The notes: generated by a model from the sequence alone, not told the origin. Positions 51,942-61,231 are shown, counted from the stretch's first letter. The stretch is DNA of 64,000 bases from DAOULY01 sp034414595 (GCA_034414595.1 DAOULY010000017.1:62001-126000), one strand, 5' to 3'. A program made the numbers and translations.

Positions 51942-53537
51942 GTGATTATCGCTATAATTCCAGCCAAAGAGGAATCAACCAGATTACCTGGGAAGAATAT
52001 GATCAAGATCAATGGCGAGACTTTGGTGGGTCACGCCATTAACTATGCTAGGACTTCCCATCGCATCGATCGAATTTATGTTTCCACTGATTCCGACACT
52101 ATAGCTGCCTATGCACACAAAATGGGCGTTGATGTTATTCGTCGAGGTTCTGATCTCGGCGGTGATACTCCTCTTTTAGATGTCTATAAGCATGCTTGGA
52201 CGCAGATCGACGATGTGCGAATAACCCACATCGTAGGTATTCAACCCGATCATGTGGGCAGAAAAACGGATCTGGATCAGGCTATCGAATATGCTCTCCA
52301 GAAAGGGGTGGATGAGCTTTTTACTGTAGATAGGCACGGCTGTCGTAACGGAGCTCTGCGCATTTTGGGTCTCAATGCCCTGGAGGCTCAGCCCCCAGTC
52401 TGGTCCGTTACCATTATGGACGATTGCACCAATGTACACACTCCTCTTGACTTCGAGATCGCTAAGAGGGGTCTCGGGCAAAGGTCTGGACCTATTATGG
52501 TCAGGGGCATCGGCATTGGCGAGCAGGAACCAGTTTTTATCGTGGCTGAGGCAGCGGGCAACCACATGTGCCGGATGGACATGGCGGAGAAGATGATCGA
52601 CTTGGCTGCTGAAGCGGGGGCTGATGCTATCAAATTCCAGACCTACAAAGCGGAACGACTGGCCACCAAAGGAGCTACCTCGTTTTGGGCCGGGAAAGAG
52701 ATCTCGCAGGTAGAATATTACAGCAGGTTGGACAAGTTCGGCGAAGAGGAGTATGCTCACTTATTTCGATATGCAGAGAAGAAGGGCATCATTGCCTTTT
52801 CCACTGCCTTTGATCTGGATAGCGCTTCCATGCTGAATTCCCTGGGCATGCCTCTATTCAAGATCGCCTCCGCTGACTTGCCGGATAAAAGATTGCTCAG
52901 ACATGTTGCTGGGTTTGGCAAGCCCATCATTTTGTCCACCGGTGCCTCAGAGCCAGGGGAGATCGACGAGGCAGTCGCCACAATTTATGCCACGGGCAAT
53001 TATCAGTTGGTCCTCATGGCCTGCACATTAAGCTATCCTACAGAGGTTAATAATGCCAACTTGAGGCGCATCCAAATCCTGCGAGAGAGATACCCCGGGG
53101 TGATCATCGGGCTTTCTGATCATACCGAGCCGGATGATAATATGGCCATCCCGGCTATCGCGGTTGCCCTGGGCGCCAAAGTTATTGAGAAGCACTATAC
53201 CCTTGACCGCAACCTCACTGGTTCCAGCCATTCCTTTTCGGCCAATCCGCAAGACCTGAAAAAGATGGTGGCCAACATACGCCTTGCGGAGAAGGTTCTG
53301 GGTGAGGGGGGACTGGGCGTTTCCGCTGCGGAACAAGCAGCTTGGGCCAGCGCCAGGAGGAGCATTGTGGCTGAGAAGGAGATCAAAGCAGGTGATTTAA
53401 TCAGCAGCGATATGGTGGCAACGAAACGTCCCGGAGGCGGATTGTCGCCTTCTATGATTGATGCTGTGCTGGGCAAAAAGGCTCGATGCAATATCAGTCC
53501 GGATGAGCAGATTTCACTGGACATGATTGAGGAATGA
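51942..53537 (+). CDS. Fusion of a cytidylyltransferase-like domain with a NeuB-type nonulosonate synthase and SAF domain
   Basis: A 531-residue two-part enzyme. Residues about 1-185 are CMP-sugar synthetase-like, beginning IIAIIPAKEESTRLPGKN (motif 1 intact). Where such enzymes have Q-P-T-S-P-L/F-R, it reads GIQPDHVGRKTD. Residues about 195-470 are NeuB: FQTYKAERLATK, KIASADLPD, IGLSDHTEPDD and IEKHYTLDRNLTG match the phosphoenolpyruvate-condensing fold. The last 55 residues are an antifreeze-like SAF domain. NeuB condenses a mannosamine-type sugar with phosphoenolpyruvate to give a sialic- or legionaminic-acid-type sugar. GTG at 51942 follows AGGTGG by five bases; GTG at 51933 is the alternative. 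Confidence 0.85.
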   Translation: MIIAIIPAKEESTRLPGKNMIKINGETLVGHAINYARTSHRIDRIYVSTDSDTIAAYAHKMGVDVIRRGSDLGGDTPLLDVYKHAWTQIDDVRITHIVGIQPDHVGRKTDLDQAIEYALQKGVDELFTVDRHGCRNGALRILGLNALEAQPPVWSVTIMDDCTNVHTPLDFEIAKRGLGQRSGPIMVRGIGIGEQEPVFIVAEAAGNHMCRMDMAEKMIDLAAEAGADAIKFQTYKAERLATKGATSFWAGKEISQVEYYSRLDKFGEEEYAHLFRYAEKKGIIAFSTAFDLDSASMLNSLGMPLFKIASADLPDKRLLRHVAGFGKPIILSTGASEPGEIDEAVATIYATGNYQLVLMACTLSYPTEVNNANLRRIQILRERYPGVIIGLSDHTEPDDNMAIPAIAVALGAKVIEKHYTLDRNLTGSSHSFSANPQDLKKMVANIRLAEKVLGEGGLGVSAAEQAAWASARRSIVAEKEIKAGDLISSDMVATKRPGGGLSPSMIDAVLGKKARCNISPDEQISLDMIEE

Positions 53538-53538
53538 A

Positions 53539-54888
53539 ATGCCCAAGGTAACTGTCATTATCCCATCCTATAACTATGGCCGCTACCTCAGGCAGGCGAT
53601 TTTGAGTGTTCTGGCACAGAGCTTCTCCGATTACGAGGTGGTGATGGTCAATGATTGTTCCACCGATAACACCGCTGAGGTACTTCGCGAGTTTGAAGGC
53701 CACTCTAAGATCGGAATAATCACTCATCGAGAAAATCAGGGATTTGTCCGAAGCTGCGACGAGGCCATTGGGAGTTCCAGCGGCGATTATATCATCCGTC
53801 TCGATGCCGATGATTATCTCGATGAAAACGCCCTCCTCGTCTTGTCAAACGTCCTCGACTCCGCTCCGGAGATCGGTCTGGTCTACCCTGATTACTTCAT
53901 TGTCTCTGAGGAGGGTAGGGTTCTGGAATTTGTCCGTCTGCCTAAAGTCAATGATGAAGTCAGGCTCCTTGATATTCCGGCCAACGGCGCAGCGATGATG
54001 TTCCGCAGAAAATGCTATCAAGCCGTGGGGGGCTATGACCTCTCGCTCAGTTGTCAGGATGGCTATGACCTCTGGTTGAAGTTCCTGGGACGCTTTGGGG
54101 TTTACAACGTCAACCTGCCCCTTCTGTACTGTAGACGTCATGGCGCAAACTTCAGTGAGGATAGCGAGCGGCTCTTGAGTGCGCGCAGGCACGTCAAGCA
54201 GAGACACGTTGCTGATGCAGGAATTCCCAAGCCTTGTGCTCTGGGGGTTATACCGGCGAGTGGTAATGACTCCTGCGACCGCCTGGCTCTGAGGAAGCTG
54301 GGGGATAAACCGTTGCTTGCCTATACCATCGAGGAAGCCTTACGCACTCCAGCTTTAGACCGGGTGGTCCTGACTACAGAAGATGAGAATGTTGCCTCCG
54401 TTGCTCGAAGCTACGGGGTAGAGGCCATCATGCGTCCTTTAGAACTCGCTGGAATGGCGATAGGACACTCTGTACTTCATGTGTTGCAAGAGCTCAGGAA
54501 GGAAGCATTTCACCCCGATGTGGTAGCCGTGCTTCCCATAAACTCGCCTTTCCGCAAGAATGAACATATCACTGAGGCAATAAACACCCTTATGATCTTT
54601 GAAGTGGATAGTGTTGTCTCCATCTGTGAAGACCGAAGCCTTCATTATCGGCACGATGCTGAGGGTCTAACTCCGCTTTTCCAGAAGGGAGTTCTCCGCC
54701 GGCAGCAGGATGCTCTCTACCGTGATAACGGAGCTATCTATCTTTCCCGGTCTGGGGTGATAACCGAGGATGAGCTCCTTGGCAGCAGAATCGGTCACAT
54801 AACCATGACACGCGAGCAGAGCCTTCACATCGATAGTGAATTTGATTTCTGGCTTGCCGAGCAGATGGTGAAAGATGAAATTGGCTAG
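53539..54888 (+). CDS. Fusion of GT2 glycosyltransferase with a CMP-sugar cytidylyltransferase-like (NeuA) domain
   Basis: A 449-residue protein. Residues about 1-225 are a GT2 enzyme (VTVIIPSYNYGRYL, VNDCSTDNTAE, IRLDADDYLDEN with the D-x-D site, GYDLSLSCQDGYDLWL). Residues about 234-449 resemble NeuA: LGVIPASGNDSCD replaces the conserved P-A-R-G-G-S-K loop, but AVLPINSPFRKNEHI matches the Q-P-T-S-P-F-R motif. So the nucleotide-binding loop is degenerate. ATG at 53539 follows GAGGA by five bases. The stop overlaps the methyltransferase start by 14 bases. The pair with the previous gene looks like a mutually complementary CMP-sugar unit. Confidence 0.83.
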   Translation: MPKVTVIIPSYNYGRYLRQAILSVLAQSFSDYEVVMVNDCSTDNTAEVLREFEGHSKIGIITHRENQGFVRSCDEAIGSSSGDYIIRLDADDYLDENALLVLSNVLDSAPEIGLVYPDYFIVSEEGRVLEFVRLPKVNDEVRLLDIPANGAAMMFRRKCYQAVGGYDLSLSCQDGYDLWLKFLGRFGVYNVNLPLLYCRRHGANFSEDSERLLSARRHVKQRHVADAGIPKPCALGVIPASGNDSCDRLALRKLGDKPLLAYTIEEALRTPALDRVVLTTEDENVASVARSYGVEAIMRPLELAGMAIGHSVLHVLQELRKEAFHPDVVAVLPINSPFRKNEHITEAINTLMIFEVDSVVSICEDRSLHYRHDAEGLTPLFQKGVLRRQQDALYRDNGAIYLSRSGVITEDELLGSRIGHITMTREQSLHIDSEFDFWLAEQMVKDEIG

Positions 54889-55543
54889 CTTGGTTCCCAA
54901 TTTTCTCAAGCCATTGTTGCGGCCCATATACAGAAAGGTCACTCATCGTCCAAAAACCCGCGATGAGCTTCATCGCTATTGGAGGCGACCCTGGGATGGC
55001 TCAAATCTCCCTCAAGGCTATTTTGAGGGGGATGAGAAGAGCGAGCTCCTTCTTAGGTTGATAGAAAAGTATGCCGATCACCAATCAAGGATTCTGGAGA
55101 TCGGCTGCAATGTAGGCAGGAACTTGAATTGCCTGTACACGGCCGGTTTCAGGAGGTTAGAAGGCATAGAGATCAGTGAAGAGGCTGTGGAATTGCTTAA
55201 GCAATCCTATCCTGAGATGGGAGGTAACAGTGGAATTCACAACGCCCCTGTGGAAGACATAATCAAGGAGTTTGAAGATGGCGAATTCGATATTGTGTTT
55301 ACCATGGCTGTCTTGGAGCATATCCATAGGGATAGCGAATGGATATTTGCTGAAATGGTGAGGACAACGAGGGGCTTTCTTGTCACTGTTGAGGACGAGC
55401 GGGGTATATCGTGGAGACATTTTCCCCGTAATTACCGGAAAGTCTTTGAGCGCTTGGGCCTGAAGCAAATAGAAGAATTCAAATGCGATGAGGTGGATGG
55501 TTTGGGGCGTAACTTTTATGCCAGGGTTTTCCAGAAGGTGTAG
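54875..55543 (+). CDS. Class I SAM-dependent methyltransferase
   Basis: A 222-residue enzyme with motif I SRILEIGCNVGRNLNCLYTA, the acidic turn GIEIS and the FDIVFTMAVLEHIHRDSEW segment. It has no membrane segment. The start lies in the last codons of the GT2-NeuA fusion, so it is coupled with it and may methylate the same nonulosonate or the glycan carrying it. Confidence 0.83.
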   Translation: MKLASLVPNFLKPLLRPIYRKVTHRPKTRDELHRYWRRPWDGSNLPQGYFEGDEKSELLLRLIEKYADHQSRILEIGCNVGRNLNCLYTAGFRRLEGIEISEEAVELLKQSYPEMGGNSGIHNAPVEDIIKEFEDGEFDIVFTMAVLEHIHRDSEWIFAEMVRTTRGFLVTVEDERGISWRHFPRNYRKVFERLGLKQIEEFKCDEVDGLGRNFYARVFQKV

Positions 55544-55658
55544 ACGTGCTCAATCTCGGTCGAATAGGTGGGCGACACATAGCAAGAGAGGTCGATATAA
55601 TGAAAACTCACGATTCGGGCTTCGGGGCCGGTTAGCAGGCAAAGGGATAGGAGACGCC

Positions 55659-56252
55659 ATGAACAGAGCAACTTCTATGCGTCGTGAGATTGCCAAAAGT
55701 CTGGAGGAAAGCGCCCGGCTAAAGAGAGCTATCGCCGAAAGCAATCTCGATGAGATAGAGCGCATAGTTGAGTTTATCCTTACAGCATATCGGACAGGAC
55801 ACAAGGTGGTTCTATTTGGTAACGGAGGAAGCGCAGCCGACGCTCAGCACATCGCTTGTGAGTTGGTGGGACGATTTGCGCATAAGAGGCGAGCTTTCCC
55901 GGCTATAGCACTAACCACAGACACTTCCATATTGACCGCAGTAGCCAATGATTATGGATATGACACTGTCTTCAGTCGCCAAGTGGAAGCATTAGTGAAT
56001 GAAAAGGATGTGGTCATCGCTATTAGCACTAGCGGGAATTCGCCGAATGTGATAGGGGCGGTAGAGATGGCGAAAATGAAGGGAGCGACAACCATTGGCT
56101 TGACCGGAGGCGACGGGGGCAGGCTTGCTCAAGTAGCAGATTTGACTTTGAGCGTGCCGTCTCATGTTACCCCTCGAATTCAAGAAGCTCATATCACTAT
56201 CGGACATATCGTCTGTGAACTGGTGGAAAAAGAGTTGGCGAGTGCTGCTTAG
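55659..56252 (+). CDS. gmhA: Sedoheptulose-7-phosphate isomerase
   Basis: Converts sedoheptulose 7-phosphate to D-glycero-D-manno-heptose 7-phosphate, the first step to activated heptose. The 197-residue SIS-domain protein has LFGNGGSAADAQHIACELVG, TTDTSILTAVANDYGYDT and ISTSGNSPNVIGA, the conserved phosphate-binding and catalytic stretches. ATG at 55659 follows TAGGAG; a frame opening earlier at 55488 has no site and overlaps the upstream methyltransferase. The product should go to the kinase HddA at 58424. Confidence 0.92.
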   Translation: MNRATSMRREIAKSLEESARLKRAIAESNLDEIERIVEFILTAYRTGHKVVLFGNGGSAADAQHIACELVGRFAHKRRAFPAIALTTDTSILTAVANDYGYDTVFSRQVEALVNEKDVVIAISTSGNSPNVIGAVEMAKMKGATTIGLTGGDGGRLAQVADLTLSVPSHVTPRIQEAHITIGHIVCELVEKELASAA

Positions 56253-56275
56253 TCTCGCTGGAGAGGAAACCGGGG

Positions 56276-56428
56276 ATGGAGAAAGCTGTATTCTTAGATC
56301 GGGATGTAGTTATTGTTGAGGACACTGGCTATCTTCATCAAATTAGTGAAGTTAGGTTCTTGCCCAAAGTAAGAGAAGCCATCAAACTCTTAAATAGCGC
56401 CAGATTATGTCGCTGCGGGTTTGTATGA
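56276..56428 (+). pseudogene. gmhB: Truncated heptose bisphosphate phosphatase (gmhB remnant)
   Basis: Encodes 50 residues: MEKAVFLDRDVVIVEDTGYL starts the HAD-family D-x-D motif region of GmhB, but the usual D-R-D-G-V-I-N is DRDVVIV. The next stretch HQISEVRFLPKVREAIKLLN still matches the family, then a frame-shifted end runs to a stop. All later catalytic motifs (T-N-Q-S, K and D/E) are missing. It follows gmhA by 23 bases, the normal operon place for gmhB. Confidence 0.85.
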
Positions 56429-56547
56429 GGCGGTGGAGTGGGTAGTGAAGGCGGGCAGTTTGAGCAGCTCCTGTTTGTTGCTGCCAGGAAAGCTTTGTGA
56501 TACGATGAAGTGTTATCCAAACGTGGCGGGATCGCTGGAGTAGCTTG

Positions 56548-57486
56548 ATGGAAAAAGGGGACAGGATTTTTATTGCCAATCACGAAGGCATGATAGGTTC
56601 AGCCATTTTACGTCGTCTGCAGAGTGATGGCTACACAAATCTGATTATAAGAACCTCCTCTGAGTTAGATTTAACCGACCAGAAAATGGTCTGGGACTTT
56701 TTTATGGCGGAGAAGCCAGAGTATGTTTTCCTGACCACAGCAAAAGTGGGTGGCATTATTGCAGCCAGCAGATATCCTGCCGAATTCACTTATACTAATA
56801 TACAGGTCCAGTCTAACATAATTCACTCCGCCTGGGAGTCTGGAGTCAAGAAATTGCTTTTCTTGGGGAGTTCGTGCATCTATCCCAGGGAGTGTCCCCA
56901 GCCTATGAAAGAGGAGCATTTGCTTTCAGGGAAGCTTGAGCCGACCAGCGAATCCTATTCAATCGCCAAGATCGCTGGCATAAAGATGTGCCAATCTTAC
57001 AACGTCCAATATGGAATGAACTACATATCTGTAGTGCCCGGGGATAATTATGGTCCCAATGATGACTTTGACCTGGAAACGGCTCATGTCCTTCCTGCTT
57101 TGATGAGGAAATTCCACGAAGCAAAGATGCACAATGAGAAGGAAGTGACGGTTCTGGGTACTGGCTCTCCCAGGCGCGAGTGTTTCCATGTCGATGACCT
57201 GGCGGATGCCTGCCTCTTTCTGATGAGCAACTATGATTCGCCCGAGATAATTAACATTGGCTCCGGGAAAGACATGTCAATTAAAGAATTAGCGTTATTG
57301 ATAAGAGACATCGTTGGTTTTAATGGTGATGTAGCTTTTGATGAGTCAAAACCAGACGGCGCTCCGCGGAAATGCCTGGATATCAGCAAAATAACAAAGA
57401 TGGGCTGGGAGCCAAAGGTCGGCCCTGAGCAGGGAATCAAACAGACCTATGAGTGGTATGAAGAGCATTTGGGGATGGTGAGGTGA
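56548..57486 (+). CDS. GDP-L-fucose-synthase-like epimerase/reductase
   Basis: A 312-residue extended short-chain enzyme with the GDP-fucose synthase layout: IFIANHEGMIGSAI nucleotide site (family G-H-x-G-M-V-G-S-A), FLGSSCIYPRECPQPMKEE, then ESYSIAKIAGIKM with the Tyr-x-x-x-Lys pair. It should act on a GDP-4-keto-6-deoxy sugar by 3,5-epimerisation and 4-reduction, or a simpler variant. With gmhA and hddA next to it, a GDP-6-deoxy-heptose is as likely as GDP-fucose. ATG at 56548 is used; the next gene overlaps its stop (GTGA). Confidence 0.82.
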   Translation: MEKGDRIFIANHEGMIGSAILRRLQSDGYTNLIIRTSSELDLTDQKMVWDFFMAEKPEYVFLTTAKVGGIIAASRYPAEFTYTNIQVQSNIIHSAWESGVKKLLFLGSSCIYPRECPQPMKEEHLLSGKLEPTSESYSIAKIAGIKMCQSYNVQYGMNYISVVPGDNYGPNDDFDLETAHVLPALMRKFHEAKMHNEKEVTVLGTGSPRRECFHVDDLADACLFLMSNYDSPEIINIGSGKDMSIKELALLIRDIVGFNGDVAFDESKPDGAPRKCLDISKITKMGWEPKVGPEQGIKQTYEWYEEHLGMVR

Positions 57487-58415
57487 AAATATTAGTTACC
57501 GGAGCGGCAGGCTATATCGGTTCTATATTAGTCCCGCAATTACTAAAGCATGGTCGTGAAGTAATTGCCATAGATAGTTTCATGTATAATCAAACATCGC
57601 TATTGGACTGCTGCTATGACAGGAACTTAGAAGTTATTCGTGGCGATGCTCGGGATAAGGAGTTGATATCCAAATGCCTTAGAAAGGTGGATGCAATCTT
57701 CCCTTTGGCTTGTCTCACTGGTGCGCCCCTTTGTGCCAAAGACCCGGTTGGAGCTCAAACCGTTAACTTTGATGCGGTCAAGATGATATCGGACCTACGC
57801 AGCAAACAGCAGTTGATAATTTTCCCCACTACCAACAGTGGATATGGAGTAGGACAAGAAGGGGTTTATTGCACGGAAGAGACCCCTTTGAACCCTATTT
57901 CGTTGTACGGTCGGTTGAAGGTGGAAGTGGAGAAGGTTCTTTTAGATGCTGGCAATTGCATAACCCTGCGGCTTGCCACAGCATTTGGCGTCAGCCCTCG
58001 CATGCGCCTGGACCTTCTGGTAAACGATTTCACCTATCGTGCAGTTACCGATCGCTATGTAGTGCTCTTTGAGGCCCATTTCAAGAGAAACTATATCCAT
58101 GTTCGTGATGTAGCCAAGGCATTTATCCATTGCCTGAGTAATTCTGACGCCATGAAAGACGAGCCCTACAATGTAGGGCTGAGCGACGCCAATCTCAGTA
58201 AATGGGAACTATGCGAAGAGATAAAGAAACAGGTCCCTGATTTCTATTTCGTAGAATCGACAATCGGGGAGGATCCGGATAAAAGGGACTACATCGTGAG
58301 TAATGCGAAGATCGAGAGAACGGGATTTGAGCCAGATGTCTCCCTTCAAGAGGGGATCGCTGAGCTCATAAAAGGATATCAGATTATTAGAAGGAGTCAA
58401 TTCTCCAACGTCTGA
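57483..58415 (+). CDS. NAD-dependent epimerase/dehydratase
   Basis: A 310-residue extended short-chain enzyme with VTGAAGYIGS (nucleotide site), TTNSGYG and the Tyr-x-x-x-Lys pair in LYGRLK. The family includes nucleotide-sugar 4-epimerases, dehydratases and reductases; no motif fixes the substrate. The GTG start overlaps the GDP-fucose-synthase-like gene and the stop is eight bases before hddA, so a role in the heptose branch is likely. Confidence 0.78.
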   Translation: MKILVTGAAGYIGSILVPQLLKHGREVIAIDSFMYNQTSLLDCCYDRNLEVIRGDARDKELISKCLRKVDAIFPLACLTGAPLCAKDPVGAQTVNFDAVKMISDLRSKQQLIIFPTTNSGYGVGQEGVYCTEETPLNPISLYGRLKVEVEKVLLDAGNCITLRLATAFGVSPRMRLDLLVNDFTYRAVTDRYVVLFEAHFKRNYIHVRDVAKAFIHCLSNSDAMKDEPYNVGLSDANLSKWELCEEIKKQVPDFYFVESTIGEDPDKRDYIVSNAKIERTGFEPDVSLQEGIAELIKGYQIIRRSQFSNV

Positions 58416-58423
58416 GGCCGGAG

Positions 58424-59425
58424 ATGATCATAAGCAGAGCTCCTTTTCGCATCTCATTTTTCGGTGGTGGGACGGACTATCCAGTCTGGTATAAGGAAAA
58501 TGGCGGGGCCGTATTGGGCGCGACCATCAATAAATACTGCTATATTACCTGTCGCTATTTACCACCATTCTTTGAGCATAAACATCGAATTATTTGGTCT
58601 CAAACGGAGCTCGTCCAGGATATCGATGAGATTCGGCATCCATCCGTGCGGGAAACCGTGAGATTCATGGGGATTACTGAGGGGTTGGAGATTCATCATG
58701 ATGGTGATTTACCAGCCAGGTCGGGATTGGGCTCAAGTTCCACGTTCACAGTTTGCCTCCTTCATGCCCTTTGCGCCCTCAAGGGGACTATGCCCAGCAA
58801 GATGCAGTTGGCGCTTGATGCCATACATATCGAGCAGGAGATGATCAAGGAAAACGTAGGCTCTCAGGACCAGACTCTTGCCGCCTTTGGCGGGTTCAAC
58901 CGTATAGATTTCAGTGGGGAACAAGATATCCAAGTTCAGTCGGTCAAGCTAAACCCAGAGAGGCTTGAGCAGCTTCAGAATCATTTGATGTTGTTCTTCA
59001 CCGGATTTTCTCGAACGGCTTCTCAGATCGCTGGCGAACAAATCAGCGAGACCCCCAATAAGAAACGAGAATTGACCGAAATGTACCAGATGGTGGATGA
59101 AGCCACACGTATTCTTAATGGAGATGACGATCTTATAGAATTCGGGAAACTGCTACATGAAAGCTGGCGGCTTAAGCGTAGTCTGACCGACAAAATATCC
59201 ACACCCTACATTGATTACCTTTATGATGCTGCTATGAGTGCCGGCGCTACGGGGGGGAAAATCCTTGGCGCTGGCGGTGGTGGCTTTGTTCTTTTCTTTG
59301 TTAGGCCTGAGCTTCAAACTGAGGTACACGAAAAGCTACGCGGGCTGTTACATGTACCCTTCCGATTTGAGGATTCAGGGAGTCAGATCATCTTCTATGA
59401 TCCCAATTCGCTTTACGGAAAATGA
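58424..59425 (+). CDS. hddA: D-glycero-alpha-D-manno-heptose 7-phosphate kinase
   Basis: Phosphorylates heptose 7-phosphate at the anomeric carbon to the alpha-1,7-bisphosphate, the step that commits it to GDP-heptose. The 333-residue GHMP kinase has the start RAPFRISFFGGGTDYP, the ATP loop PARSGLGSSSTF (97-108) and LGAGGGGFVLFF near the end, with the LG-SQDQ (VGSQDQT) stretch of HddA. It is in the order gmhA, gmhB remnant, reductases, hddA. The heptose guanylyltransferase HddC is not found in the window. Confidence 0.9.
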   Translation: MIISRAPFRISFFGGGTDYPVWYKENGGAVLGATINKYCYITCRYLPPFFEHKHRIIWSQTELVQDIDEIRHPSVRETVRFMGITEGLEIHHDGDLPARSGLGSSSTFTVCLLHALCALKGTMPSKMQLALDAIHIEQEMIKENVGSQDQTLAAFGGFNRIDFSGEQDIQVQSVKLNPERLEQLQNHLMLFFTGFSRTASQIAGEQISETPNKKRELTEMYQMVDEATRILNGDDDLIEFGKLLHESWRLKRSLTDKISTPYIDYLYDAAMSAGATGGKILGAGGGGFVLFFVRPELQTEVHEKLRGLLHVPFRFEDSGSQIIFYDPNSLYGK

Positions 59426-60279
59426 AACGGAAGCTCTTGTTTGAAGAAAGAATAGCTCAGCTGGAGCAGAAAGCGAGCTGGGTGCGCAAGGAGGTTTTAG
59501 AAATGTGCTTCCGCACAGGATGCGGACACATTGTTTCATCATTTTCATGTACGGATATCCTGGTTGCTCTTTATTATGGGGGCACGTTTCGTTTTGACCC
59601 ATCCAATCGACATTGGGAGGGACGTGACAGATTTATTATGAGCAAAGGTCATGGAGCTATAGCCTTGTATCCGATTTTGGCGGATTTGGGGTTTTTCTCA
59701 TTGGATGAATTGTCGAAATTCTGCCAGTGCGGCGGCATACTGGGGGCGCATCCGGATCATGTGATTCCGGGGGTAGAGGTAGTCAGTGGGTCACTAGGAC
59801 ATGGTCTGGGTCTTGCCGCCGGGCTTGCTTTAGCTACCAAAATGGACAAGCAAGATCGTGCGACTGTTGTTTTGCTTGGAGATGGCGAGTGTTATGAAGG
59901 AGCGGTATGGGAAGCGGCTATGTTTGCCGGACACCATCAACTCAATAATCTGACTGGCATTGTTGATCGTAATCGTCTTTCTGTAACCGATTTTACGGAA
60001 AACTCTTTGCGCTTGGACCCTTTTGATGAGAAATGGAGGTCCTTTGGTTGGGAGACCACCACTATTGACGGACACTCTTTTGCAGAGATTCTTGCCGTTT
60101 TAGAAAATCTCCACTCCCGCAGTTCCTCGAAGCCTTTGATGATCATCGCCAATACGGTCAAAGGTAAGGGGGTGTCTTTCATGCAAAACGAGCCTCTTTG
60201 GCACGTCCTTGTTCCCAATGCTGAGCAAGTTGAACTGGCGAGGAGAGAGCTGAGTCGTGACGAAGACAAATCCACTTAA
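59422..60279 (+). CDS. Transketolase, N-terminal half, pair 2
   Basis: A 285-residue thiamine-diphosphate half with the motif from LLGDGECYEGAVWEA to IVDRNR, SGSLGHGLGLAAGLALA and SKGHGAIALY. It starts four bases before the end of hddA and overlaps its partner gene. A transketolase here can make sedoheptulose 7-phosphate from pentose phosphates, exactly the substrate of GmhA, so this pair is best read as heptose precursor supply (inference). Confidence 0.86.
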   Translation: MKRKLLFEERIAQLEQKASWVRKEVLEMCFRTGCGHIVSSFSCTDILVALYYGGTFRFDPSNRHWEGRDRFIMSKGHGAIALYPILADLGFFSLDELSKFCQCGGILGAHPDHVIPGVEVVSGSLGHGLGLAAGLALATKMDKQDRATVVLLGDGECYEGAVWEAAMFAGHHQLNNLTGIVDRNRLSVTDFTENSLRLDPFDEKWRSFGWETTTIDGHSFAEILAVLENLHSRSSSKPLMIIANTVKGKGVSFMQNEPLWHVLVPNAEQVELARRELSRDEDKST

Positions 60280-61231
60280 AGGGACGGTTGCTAAAATAAG
60301 AAATCTCGATGTCGCTCCCAGAGATGCCTTTTTTGGGGAGCTATATCGCATTGCCGCGCAGGATCGGCGGGTTATATTAATAAGTGACGATTTTGGCGCT
60401 CCTGCCCTCGATAAGTTCAGGAGAGACCTCAGTGATCAATATATCAGTATTGGCATCGCAGAGCAGAATATGATCAGTGTTGCTGCAGGATTGGCTTTAG
60501 GAGGCAAGATCGTCTTCACATATGCCATTGCGTCTTTTGCTACTATGCGCTGTTATGAACAGCTAAAGCTTGATTTGTGTTGTTTGAATCTTCCGGTGAC
60601 CAGCATAGGAGTTGGTGCAGGGTATTCCTATGGCCATGCCGGTCTTACGCACCAGGCCACAGAAGATATCTCCATAATGCGTGCGCTTCCCGGAATGACA
60701 ATCTTGAGTCCCTCTGATAATGTGATGACTGTAGCATTCGCGGAGATAGCCTATAGAGACCCTGGGCCCAAATATATCCGGCTTGACCGAGAAAAGCTTC
60801 CACTGATCTACGATGAACATCATGACTTCTCCGCGGGCTTGGCCAATCTTAAGACCGGCAGAGATTTGACTATCATTGCTACCGGCATAATGGTGCACCA
60901 GGCTTTTAAGGTGGCGGACGAGCTTGCTAAGCACGCTATAGATGTAGGGATTGTTGATCTGTATCGGATAAAGCCCATCAATGAAGGGTTGCTGTTGAAA
61001 GTCATCGAACAATCGAAACGAATAGTGACCCTGGAGGAGCATTTAATCAACGGTGGGGTCGGCAGTATTATTGCCGAATTCTTAATTGATAATGGTAAAA
61101 CGTTGCCACTGAAGCGCCTCGCTATTCCAGGTCGATACTATTTTGAGTATGGTGGTAGGCATGAACTACACGTTTCTTGTGGTCTGGATGTGGATACAGT
61201 CACCGAGATACTTTTGGCATGGCTCCGATGA
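60257..61231 (+). CDS. Transketolase, C-terminal half, pair 2
   Basis: The 324-residue partner half with SIGIAEQNMISVAAGLALGG, GYSYGHAGLTHQATEDISIMRAL and the C-terminal IVTLEEHLINGGVGSIIAE. GTG at 60257 lies 23 bases inside the first half's end and follows GGAGAG. Comparison with pair 1 by eye shows the same family with many differences, so the two pairs were not duplicated recently. Confidence 0.88.
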   Translation: MTKTNPLKGTVAKIRNLDVAPRDAFFGELYRIAAQDRRVILISDDFGAPALDKFRRDLSDQYISIGIAEQNMISVAAGLALGGKIVFTYAIASFATMRCYEQLKLDLCCLNLPVTSIGVGAGYSYGHAGLTHQATEDISIMRALPGMTILSPSDNVMTVAFAEIAYRDPGPKYIRLDREKLPLIYDEHHDFSAGLANLKTGRDLTIIATGIMVHQAFKVADELAKHAIDVGIVDLYRIKPINEGLLLKVIEQSKRIVTLEEHLINGGVGSIIAEFLIDNGKTLPLKRLAIPGRYYFEYGGRHELHVSCGLDVDTVTEILLAWLR

